64,000 nt of DNA from Anticarsia gemmatalis. Taxonomy: Eukaryota; Arthropoda; Insecta; Lepidoptera; Erebidae. Below the pieces are notes generated by a model. The model was not told the origin of the DNA, did not search any database, and was given only the letters and a program-made list of their open reading frames with translations. The stretch is from the NCBI RefSeq assembly GCF_050436995.1, contig NC_134745.1, positions 1,240,001 to 1,304,000 of the forward strand, written 5' to 3'. The translations under genes and the position numbers were made by a program. Shown in pieces: positions 13,201 to 21,034 of this stretch; position 1 is the first letter of the stretch, and the number at the start of each line of letters is the position of its first letter.

Positions 13201-16099
13201 CTCATTATTAAATTCCATGGGGCCGGGCCAGCCTGACGCACATAAAACCCTGTGCATTATATATCCAATTTCTGAACGTATTACGATGTTTTAGCCTAAA
13301 ATACATATATTTTTCTAAAGTTTATCTATTCAACCTTTTATTTAGTGTTATAATTCAGATTTACTATATCAAGAAACAAAATAAAATACTATTTCAATTA
13401 AGGTAAATTTACTAATATTATCCCGGAGAAAGTGTATTAACTTCGAACGCCTATGTCGTATTTATCCGACAGTAGTGATGAGACATAATGTTAGAATTTA
13501 TAAGTTATGGAATATGCATAAACAAAAATATTATATTAAATACCAAGTTCATTAAGTAATTGTTATTTAATAACGTGTTATTTTTGTTCTGTGTAAATCT
13601 ATATTTATGTAAGAAATTAGCGATTTAGTTATTTTTGTAAGTATCGACAACTATGAAGGCGAATTCCCATCCCTTGACTGTGTTCTTTTCGCCTGTATCG
13701 TCAGCGCCTGCGTCGGATAAACACGACCGTTCATGACGTCACAACCGAGTTGAGCCGTAGATATGGAATTTTCCATTAGTGTTGTGCGTGTTTTTGTGAT
13801 ATAAGTTATAGCTATACCTATTATTGAAAAATGTTACTTGTACCTAATTGTTAGACTGATTAGGTACTACTGAGAAATGAAAAGGCGAGGTTCATTTGGT
13901 ATAGTTATAGTTCAGTATAAGAATACTTAATTTAATTAAATACCTACTAATAAATCGATTGATGTTTTATTTGCTTACAAAAAATGTCGGATATGTTCAT
14001 AGAATATACAGTAGTAGGTAAATATGTACGTAGTTGTTAGTTTTCCAAGCTCGTAACTACAAATATCATTATTATAGCGAAATATCGACATCGAAAAATT
14101 TACCTACAACAACCCTATTTGTTGTAGGTATTTATTGTTCGATTCAATGTGCCGGGCGCTGGGAGCACGCCTACTGATAAAAAGTCGGGCGGTTTAAAGG
14201 TTAAGGGAAAGGTCTCCTAATACTTATTATGAAAGTTGTTGTAAGTACTGGAAAAGCTTTTACCTCTTGTAAATTGACGATATTCTGTTTCAACTCATCC
14301 ATAAGAGTTCGACATTTATTTTCGTCACATAGTCGATTCTCATTCCTTGAATAAGAGAACATTTAAAAATACTTATTGACCGTGAACCTAAGTACTTATA
14401 AGAAACTAAAAGCATTGTTTAAGTTTAACGCTATTACATACTCAATGCGAAAACATACGGCGAAGTTTAACGTGACGTAATTATGATTAACCTACTACTT
14501 ATTTAAAAATAAGTATACTTACTTTTCCGGTTCCGTCTGTGTTTCAACGGATCTTGTGATTTTGTTAGTGCTGTAAACAAAAGGGCTAAACTTATCAATA
14601 TTAAATATTTACTGTTATAAATATAAATGTTTTCTACTCACCTCAAAAGATTTTGACAGGAGACTGCTATCTTCTTCGCTGGTTCGACCACTAAGTTACT
14701 TGGCGACCTGTTGCAGTCAGTGTGCTATTTTATAATAAATCCATATTAAAAAGCATGATACACAAACCAATAAAACATGTTTAAGATTCATTTGTTCTCG
14801 TAAAATTGGTATTTTGAAGAAAATTTTAACTAATTCTACTACGTACAATACCCTTCAGCTGTCTGGCACAATGATTTACACTAAAATATTGTAAAAATCA
14901 CTTACTCAAGCGGTCGTCCAGATACAGAAGAATATTTGTGGCCCTTGTGGTTGCATGACGTATGAAACTTATTATTTTGCTTCGCTGAAGACAGCTCTAC
15001 GTTTAACTTACGAATTCTTTCGGCCATACGTTCATTCGCACGTCTTAAGTTTACTATTCTGTGGCAACCATATAACAAAATTAAGGAAATATTAAATTTC
15101 AGCATGCCTGAGAATCATTACGAGAAGAGACTTGCCCAGCAGTGGGACATTAAAGGGTCAAATTGATTTATAATTTTAATGCAATGCAATGTCAAATAAA
15201 AAAACGTATATATTTCCTGCATTGAATTGAGGAGCGTTTTTATATAATCTAATGTGTCGCGTAAGTAATAATTAAATCGTACACTATTCCGTATAATGCA
15301 TCAAGATAATGATACGATAGGTAGGTACTAACGATTCCCTTTGCTGGTTGATCATAAGCTTAGTTGTAGTACAACAGTCCTTCTTCTCATCTATTTCTAG
15401 GACTTTCTGAGCAGAGGTCCTCCTTTGCGCATTATTTGACAACGTTTTAATTTTCTCAGCCTGTACACTTATCGTCTTTTTCAAATCTAAATTAGCTTCA
15501 AGCAATGTGAAGTAGAGGTCTTCCAGTTCATGTTTGGTCAGTTTTGAAGGGCAAACGCGGAACAGCTCTGCAAATATTATTCTTATAGAGAAAACTACAT
15601 TTAATAGATATTCGTATTGTTAATCATGAACTAAGCAAGAAATTGGAAGGACGAAGTTATCTGTTACAAAGCAAAGGTATACAAATGTGGAGAAGTTAGA
15701 CAAGCTGCCAACGAGCGACACAGGAAGATGCTCTGCTCGAATACCTTTATCTATGTACAACTCTTATCAATGGAGTGCATCTGCCTATGACTTCTAAAGT
15801 TCAAATAAGTAGGCAGGTAGGTAGGTACAGTCAACTGTGGCATCTTAGCTTTTACATTGTTTAATTGCAAATATGTTTAATTAAGCTTTATGATAAAGTG
15901 TTACTAACCCAAGACTTTCGTTATAAAATATGTCGTATGCAGTTATGCATTTACCAAATACAAATACCAGTGAAAATACCTATATTTTTTAGTTGGTAAA
16001 GTAAAAATGCCACGGTTGACGGTACTTACCGCGGTCAGATTTAGGCGACTGATTCAAGAGAGTTTCCATTTCATCCTTACTAGGATTCACGGGATCCAT
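5..16099 (-). CDS. RPGRIP1L: RPGRIP1L (fantom)-like ciliary scaffold, 32 coding exons, 3' end outside window
   Basis: Family role: RPGRIP1L organises the ciliary transition zone and binds other ciliopathy proteins through coiled coils and C2 domains. Exons read on the minus strand: 16030-16099, 15333-15567, 14906-15058, 14642-14707, 14523-14570, 14264-14345, 10401-10587, 10081-10205, 9104-9847, 8836-9026, 8216-8679, 7937-8113, 7662-7841, 7409-7537, 7279-7330, 7088-7199, 6847-7005, 6401-6562, 6061-6183, 5715-5867, 4831-4962, 4162-4242, 3716-3826, 3185-3277, 2817-2891, 2676-2717, 2428-2472, 1633-1668, 765-803, 639-683, 392-419, 5-103. All have GT-AG borders and the phases join without a stop, giving about 1,479 residues in the window. 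The start codon at 16097-16099 (MDPVNPSKDEME) is supported by the matching first exon of the divergent paralogue. Identity rests on the ELED-type N-terminal coil and the C2 domain. The last exons lie left of base 1. Confidence 0.8.
945..1009. repeat. Inverted repeat (hairpin)
   Basis: AATATTATGAGG (952-963) pairs with CCTCATAATATT (991-1002); A/T-rich flanks extend the pairing. A second small hairpin GATTCATCAAA/TTTGATGAATC lies at 856-885. Confidence 0.6.
1027..1528. mobile_element. ~500-bp MITE-like element with 18-bp inverted ends
   Basis: AATGGGGCTATTTGGTAA at 1027-1044 recurs inverted at 1511-1528; an internal inverted-type copy AATAGCCCTC...GGGACTATTT lies near 1363-1392. No clear target duplication is seen. 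It lies in the intron between the exons at 765-803 and 1633-1668. Confidence 0.5.
1810..2130. repeat. GC-rich inserted sequence of unknown type
   Basis: About 320 bases are far richer in G+C than the intron around them (CCCGGCCGCTATCCCACTAC; CGCCACGCTCCCAGTC) and begin after an A-rich tract AACAAAAAAAAGG. This looks like a dispersed repeat or retroelement fragment inserted in the intron between exons 2428-2472 and 1633-1668; I cannot name the family. Confidence 0.4.
3547..3609. repeat. 18-bp perfect inverted repeat
   Basis: ATAAAATAGAATTGTAAA (3547-3564) is exactly complementary to TTTACAATTCTATTTTAT (3592-3609) with a 27-base loop. It is in the intron 3278-3715. Confidence 0.75.
4064..4131. 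repeat. Two adjacent 11-bp perfect hairpins
   Basis: AGAATTACTTG (4064-4074) pairs with CAAGTAATTCT (4083-4093); nine bases later AGATACTAAAC (4103-4113) pairs with GTTTAGTATCT (4121-4131). Both are in the intron 3827-4161. Confidence 0.75.
4401..4962 (-). CDS. RPGRIP1L-like gene, exon 21 and a doubtful second C2 region
   Basis: A clean phase-0 exon is visible at 4831-4962 (MSRSSSRIMQQVAPNEEATD ... LQKSSLELK), ending at a GTGACT donor. Beyond that donor, open stretches in two frames look like pieces of a second C2: VTSVVC, then one base out of frame NQTCFLLHEKITCSDPCYAT, then SQHYHYSYSLITPS and VVFEFIAYIDIED, and a final strand PEIDIHLTI followed directly by TGA at 4401-4403. To read through, one needs either a one-base shift near 4811 or mini-introns of about 49 and 54 nt, and the terminal TGA must be avoided. 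The domain may be decayed and skipped, or spliced in a way I cannot resolve. I count only 4831-4962 as coding with reasonable confidence. Confidence 0.4.
5160..5404. repeat. Dispersed repeat fragment ending in (CAAA)n
   Basis: The block runs from GCTGACCCGCGCAACTTC through ATCGTAGCGTGATAATTTAT, CCGTAGTTCCTGAGATTAGC and GCG(TTCAAACAAACAAAC)n to TATAATATTAGTATAGAT. Its sister copy is at 38226-38433. I know such tails as abundant in lepidopteran introns; the class (LINE/SINE/Helitron) is uncertain. It occupies part of the intron 4963-5714. Confidence 0.5.
5715..7005 (-). CDS. RPGRIP1L: RPGRIP1L-like gene, exons 17-20: C2 domain
   Basis: Four phase-0 exons (159, 162, 123, 153 nt) encode a complete C2-like module. 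Visible strands are CVFTLHIGTVVLSDE, then NLVLMWQFYDQNVAMTRM, VVLFDFSTEYDIDVTDEF, MKIVICELDHQKEPFASCAL and EMGVLDLWCMLRAEAKLVP. They follow the order of the N-terminal C2 of RPGRIP1L (LFEIHINKVTFSSE, FCTYAFYDFELQTTPVV, FTSQYLVHVNDLFLQYI, ACQLKFHEIL, GTVEYWIRLRVPM). The usual acidic calcium-binding loops are not evident, as is known for this family, so a calcium-independent protein-interaction role is likely. This module is what makes the RPGRIP1L assignment firm and is absent from the plus-strand paralogue. Confidence 0.8.
7088..9847 (-). CDS. RPGRIP1L: RPGRIP1L-like gene, exons 9-16: charged low-complexity linker and last coil
   Basis: Exon 9 (744 nt) and exons 10-12 encode a Ser/Asp/Lys/Glu-rich linker without a recognisable domain; it contains SRDQGSPDTPKKSIPSPP and a basic patch KWKAHLFKRWGKTDKSKDK. 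Exons 13-16 correspond to the last four exons of the plus-strand paralogue: exon 13 has RATSPNQADNEKYSMTDLP (paralogue RDTSPDNTDFEISSMTDLP), exon 14 ends in a block like AEKEVPAT (SEGEVPVTT), and exon 16 has QKMEETLQAISEELARCREM (KMDETLQTITAELARCEHL). Here exon 16 ends at a GT donor in phase 0 and the gene continues; in the paralogue a stop codon lies in this exon. At 8215 the frame would also run on to a stop at 8181, so an alternative short C-terminus by intron retention is possible. Confidence 0.75.
10081..16099 (-). CDS. RPGRIP1L: RPGRIP1L-like gene, exons 1-8: N-terminal coiled-coil region
   Basis: This part encodes 322 residues. Exon 2 carries the family's opening coil (KHELEDLYFTLLEANLDLKK, then a helix with AEKIKTLSNNAQRR), comparable with the SREELEDRF...DENILLK stretch of vertebrate RPGRIP1L. 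Exon 3 continues with ANERMAERIRKLNVELSSAK, exon 4 ends IAVSCQNLLR, exon 6 has CRTLMDELKQNIVNLQE and exons 7-8 form a long heptad-like coil. Exon phases (1, 2, 2, 2, 2, 0, 1, 0) equal those of the divergent plus-strand paralogue, and exons 2, 7 and 8 have exactly the same lengths in both (235, 187, 125 nt). The intron between exons 6 and 7 is inflated to 3.7 kb by nested transposons; most other introns here are 60-350 nt. Confidence 0.85.
10721..13243. mobile_element. Young foldback DNA transposon with ~900-bp inverted arms and 8-bp target duplication
   Basis: Arms at 10721-11620 and 12348-13243 are inverted copies, nearly identical wherever I compared them. The perfect direct repeat AAAACCCT flanks the element (10713-10720 and 13244-13251). 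The termini read ATGT(A/G)CGTCAGGCTGGC. Inside the arms the block GGCCGGGC(TGAAA) and its reverse recur several times (about 10858, 10883, 11027, 11192), like subterminal transposase-binding repeats; the terminal CGTCAGGCTGGCC also recurs inverted at about 10860-10880. An 8-bp duplication occurs in several superfamilies (hAT, P, Merlin, Zisupton-like); I cannot decide which. The near-identity of the arms implies a recent insertion or arm-to-arm gene conversion. Confidence 0.85.
11577..11945 (+). CDS. Foldback-element internal ORF with ubiquitin-specific-protease-like C-terminal motif
   Basis: The frame is open from 11577 to the stop at 11943-11945 and has no ATG near its start, so it is probably a 3' exon or a remnant of a longer transposon gene. 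The residues follow the pattern of the last third of USP/UCH (peptidase C19) folds: IISFDLN, then NDIPLSI, Y-V-I-V-GAIEYVVLGE, the histidine box LGHYKCHLF, and LWMCYDDL. The His of GHY and the Asp pair of YDDL occupy the places of catalytic His/Asp residues in that family. The Cys box is not in the element. It starts inside the left arm and sits mainly in the 727-bp core. Function in transposition is unknown. Confidence 0.45.
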   Translation, partial: YQYYLNIEHSFIQNIDVISKDCEHDCPGTVLSSYNVKNIISFDLNGTDQIILNDIPLSIKVRTNIYVIVGAIEYVVLGENLGHYKCHLFNQDLWMCYDDLQSSVKKSNLDLIFLHSSTYILA

Positions 16100-17564
16100 A
16101 ACGATTAAATTTTCTTCCCACAACAAAAATACACATTTATATACAAACACGAATTTACTTCATCTTATTGATAAATTAACATTTGGCAATCACGTCACAT
16201 AATTTAAAGCCCAAATATCCATGGATATTGGATAGAAATTTAAATTAAAAATTTATTATCAAAAAAGTGCAATGCCGCCATCTGTATGCGCCGAAATGTC
16301 AATGAGACATGACAGCGCGAGCGGCTTGGTTTATCAAATCAGCAAAATCAAGAAGCCAGCCAGTAACAAGAAAATAAAGATAAAAATAAACAGCAACATA
16401 CCGACTGTCACCATGTCGTGAAATGGGTTATGGAAAAACGAGTTGCGTATTTATCCCAACTCGTCTTTCCGTATCCATTTGCCATCGTTCTACCATACAG
16501 CTTATCAAGTTAGTGTCGTTGGGCTACGTTGCTTAAGACGACTGCTCGTTTGGCATGATGTCTGAAGTGGTCACCACTGAGGGATTAACACGGCTTTGTC
16601 ACCATAAGTAGGTACGCGGATTAAACTGTTAGTTGTACTACCTACCTACTTTGTGTCCGCTATTTGTACCTATGCATGTTTGTAAAAGTCCCCGCGTCAC
16701 AAGAGCAATTCCTAGCGCGGGACAAAAAAAATACCTGGTAAAGACCATCGGGCAAATGCTTCTAAATACCTAAATAGGTTTTTTTGCTAATCAGGTAGGC
16801 AAGCTACTACCTATCTATACCTAACTAAGTATTAAATATTTTTCATAAACTTACCATGAAACAGCAAGAATTCTTATCACAAATCAGCAGAATACACAGG
16901 GATTATTATTATTTAATTTAAGTTAATTATAAATTATTTAGGTATGTACCTACATCTTTTCTTACTTTTACATTGATTGGAAAGTTCGCGCCAAAACAAA
17001 ATATAAACCATAGACTAAAACACTAAAAAAATCGACCAGTTTAGTCAAAGCTTGTGATTACATAATTATGAAATTTTAAAATAAATGCTCATTTGCAAAG
17101 AGTAATGATTGAATAAAGTGTTAAAAAGCAATAAAAAAACAAATTTATTTATTAACAAATAAAATTAGAACTTTTGTAGAAAAGCTCTGTTTAATTTTTC
17201 ACGCTAGATGGCGATCAAGGCGCTGTCAACTGCAGCACAAAGCAAACCTTAAATCAATGCAATAGGTTACAGTTTCTCTTGCAGTATTTGTAATCAGCTG
17301 GCAGTTGCTGTGTTTCTGTTGTGTTGACATTTCTTTACGAGTTGCTATGGCGGCATTTTCATATTATCGATGAAGTTGAATTTCATATTGAAATGTCGTG
17401 TCGTTAATTTTCATTAAATATCCATAGTGTATCGGTTAAAAGCATGTTACGTGTGTTACCTAATCGATTACGAGTGAGTGAGGGCAAGAAGTATCAAATT
17501 CTGTAGATGCGGTTAGGGTGAAGAAAATATTTAGTTATTGAGTGAAATTTCTTTGTATTTCATC
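16100..17564. promoter_or_regulatory. Shared upstream region between the two divergent RPGRIP1L-type genes
   Basis: No coding potential is seen between the two start codons. Both flanks have a locally GC-richer stretch with a 'GCCGCCATCT'/'AGATGGCG' type motif (about 16270-16330 and 17205-17240) that could be promoter-proximal. At 17341-17354 GTTGCTATGGCGGC matches the left half of an RFX X-box (GTTRCC-type), which drives many ciliary genes, but its right half fits poorly. Inference: each gene has its own core promoter within one common intergenic stretch; a true bidirectional promoter would be unusually long at 1.47 kb. Confidence 0.4.
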
Positions 17565-20500
17565 ATGGATAAAGTCGGATGTGATGTGTTATGCAAGAGC
17601 CACTCTGCGAGGTCTGACCGAGGTAAATAATACTTTGAAATATTACGATTTACTATAAAAAAATGTATACCTTATTCGTTCTACAAGTTTAGTAGGTATG
17701 ATGACGTTGACTGTGTCGCATTTTACCGCAACACGTTATTGTTATGTATCTGACTCAGCCGATAACGATCTAGTTTGTCTGGCCCTATGTGACCTAATAC
17801 ATAGAAACAGAACCTATTCCTATTACTCATAGATTTGTTTCAACATAAGGTTGAGGTAACAATGAACTTTCTACACCAATGCTGCATACAATGGTTGATG
17901 AACATTGCATGCTAAGTTCATATTAATTATTATCAATTAATATTAATGCCTACCTTTTCCATAAACTGTATTTGTTGGTAAGGAAAACAGTTATTTAGTC
18001 TATTGTTTCATAGCCTAGGTATTTTAATAAATTTAGAACAAATAGTAATTAGAACTATGCAGGTACAATTGGTCTACTTCATCTTTTCTACTGCATAGCA
18101 ACTTTATGAAAATATTTTTATTAGACTCACAAGCCAGTGTCCTCACATCCAGCAGTAAAAAAGTGGTTACAGATTTATTCCTTTTTGTGAAATATTACAC
18201 TATTATTTAGACCTAATTATGTTCATAATACCTATTTAAAGGACCGTCAGATAATGTCTAAGGCATTAAATTATTACTGTAACTGTTTACTTCTATATGT
18301 ATGTATAATGTTAATAAATTCAATATATTTCAGACCAGTACCGAATATGTCCGACAAAGCTAACGAAGAGCGAGCTCGAAGATGTGTACTTTGCATTATT
18401 GGAAAACAACCTGGAGCTGAAAAAGACCATCAATGGCCAGCAGGACAGGATCAAAGTCTTGTCTACTAAGATGCAGAGGATGACGTCAGCTCAGAAAGTA
18501 TTTCAAGGTGTAGGGAAGAAAGACTGCTGTGTTGCTAACAAAACGTTTATCAATCAGCAGAAGGAAATGTAAGTTTCATTAAATAAAAATTATATTAATG
18601 CTAAACAGAGCAACTGTGTATTCTACTCAAGAAATTATTTAACATGCCGTGCTACATCATCTGGGTACAGCAATAATCATAAAGTTTATCTTTAAAGAAA
18701 AATACACTTATTTAAGGAAATTTGATTTTTTTAAATGAAGGAAGTTTTAATAACAAAGTGGATTTTATGTAGAAATTAACATTTGAAAGATATTGTTCTA
18801 AATCTCTTATCCTACACAAATCATAATATCATTCAGTTCTTCACATAGTACCATCGGCCTATGTAAGTCTATTGCAGATGATTAAGGTAGTGTCAGGTAG
18901 AATTAATGCCTTTTCTTCATATATTATACAAAATAAATAAATAAGTTATAATAAATAATATACATATATCCCAAAAGTATTCATTATGTCATGTATCATT
19001 GTAGTATATCAGAGTTGAAACGTTCCAATGAGCGCATGGCAGACAGGATCCGCAAGCTCAACATGAGACTGTGCTCCGCTAAGCAGTTCTGCAAGTCAGC
19101 CACTCCTCGATGTCTCCGCTGTTCTTCTTCCACTAGCCCTTATTTAATCAAGTAAGAGATTTTATTACTATAGTATACCTGTGCTGTTTAGACAAGATTC
19201 TACATAAATACTACATAAATGATGCACATCTTATATGTTTACCTGATGTCTTGATCGGGGTACAGTGTGTTTGGGACACAACATAAAATAGCTATTACAA
19301 GGTTTATTGTGTATTCTTTTTGTTTTATAAATAAAGATTTGACTTATCATTTTGTGGTTGATTGTTCAATAAACAGTTCTACACACTGATACAATAAATA
19401 CTTATACATTTTTGTATATTTTATGGGTGTAAGAGAAAAGACACTGTCAACACATTTGTGCTATTTAGATTTTATGTACACAAGGAACTGTGACAATTAC
19501 TCTTTCATAACAGGTCACTAGGTTACTGATGAAGTCCTAAGTACCCAATAATCGTTATTTTATTCTTCTTATAGGAATTCACCCTGTAGCTACAAGCAAC
19601 AAAGCCAATCTACTATCAAACTTGCTGTCTCTTGCCAAAATCTATCAAGGTATGTATTGAAAAACAATAATGTATTTAATTCTGAACCTTATGTAGTTTA
19701 TTTTACTTACTATTTTCTTTGCAGAGATACTTTCGTATCAAGATATGTTCAGACTGAAGCTTTTGAAATGTTAATGTAAGTATAATGATTATAACACATC
19801 ATTTTTCTATCTATATTATATCTATATGTATATTAAATATCTACATATGTACTTATTCATTGGACTATATTATTCTCAGGGATAAAACGCCGAAGGCATG
19901 TGATGATAATAAATGTAAATCACTGATAGAGGACTTGAAGCAGAAGATTGAAAATTTGCAGGAGGTAAGTACCTATATAATTTACTATATTTCAAATATA
20001 AAAAAATATAACTGCAATAGATATAGATACAGCAGTCGAAATGTAGCTAATTACCTACCACTTTGTCTACAAATTTATTCTGTGTCCGTTTAGAAGTATA
20101 TGTGTGTGTATTAATTGTCTAGTTACACAGTACACATTCAATTTGGAATTAGTTAATTGTTCAACGATGTTCATTTTTTGATAACAGGAAAGTTTCCATT
20201 CATCTTTACAGGAGCTAACCCTCAAACAATCTGAATACTCGTCTCGTATAGAAGTGTTAGAGCGCGACATCCAGCAGGCTCGCGAGCTCGGCACGCGCGC
20301 GGCGTGCGAGCGCGGCGCGGCCGAGCACGAGCTGCAACAGACGCACCTCAAGTGTACGCAACTGCTCACCTCGCTTAGAGCCGCCGAGGGACTTAACAGT
20401 ATGTATAGAGCTTTATACTATAGACCTAAGTCTTAATTTTATTATAATCTGTTAAGTAGTTTAGGCGTGGTTGAATAACAAACATTTATATTATACCTAT

Positions 20501-21034
20501 CCTATCAAACGTAAAAAAGCATTTCAGTCAGGCTTACTACACACACATATTCGATTCGACATTAATCGGTCTAACCAGGCGGCAAAACTGAATAATGTGT
20601 AGATGAACCCGATCAGCGCAAGCCGGACAAGTGAGTCGAGTTGGTTTTGTTGTCATGGCAACGATGTGAAGTTGCGGTTTAGTTAACGAGTTGATTGCAG
20701 ATGGCGCTAGTGTGGTTTGAGTTTTGTCTTATAAGGTTTCAAAATCGTGATTACTCGAGACTAGTGACTATTTACTAAAATAAATTCCTTCCTTTTTGCA
20801 TTTCATATGTAGTTCTTATTTTTGTCCATGATAATGTTTTCTAAATATGGAATGAGTGTTCTTTGAAAAGCATATTGTTAATTGAATTTTCTTTGTTGAT
20901 AACTTGCAGCTGAATTGAAGACCCAACTGTCTATAGAAAAACGGAAAGTGGTCGAATTGGAGACTCGGTTGAAAACAGCGACGATGTCTGATCGTGTGTC
21001 CAAGACTATTGAAGATACGCTAACTAGTATTCAG
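17565..21034 (+). CDS. Paralogue exons 1-8: conserved RPGRIP1-type coiled coil
   Basis: Exon lengths are 58, 235, 147, 75, 51, 85, 187, 125 nt against 70, 235, 153, 66, 48, 82, 187, 125 in the divergent gene, with the same phase at every junction. Matching blocks are QDRIKVLSTKMQRMTSAQKV with AEKIKTLSNNAQRRTSAQKV, NERMADRIRKLNMRLCSAK with NERMAERIRKLNVELSSAK, and KLAVSCQNLSR with KIAVSCQNLLR. The CC pair in GKKDCC/EKKDCC is also shared. Exon 7 has two possible acceptors 24 nt apart, at 20188 and 20212, both in frame; the second gives the 187-nt length seen in the other gene and is preferred. Exon 7 is strikingly GC-rich around 20270-20340 compared with its AT-rich introns. Confidence 0.85.

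Larger units (their letters stand above)
10636..14200. mobile_element. TTAA-flanked (piggyBac-type?) element in intron 6, interrupted by a foldback transposon
   Basis: TTAA is found on both sides (10632-10635 and 14201-14204). The ends are similar inverted repeats: CCTTTTCGCCGCC at the left and, read in reverse, CCTTTAAACCGCCC at the right. Near the ends the palindrome GTCGGATTTATCCGAC occurs at 10652-10667 and 10695-10710, with a one-base variant at 13455-13470. Without the nested insertion the element would be about 1.04 kb and it encodes nothing visible, so it is a non-autonomous relic. Assignment to piggyBac rests only on the TTAA target. Confidence 0.5.
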
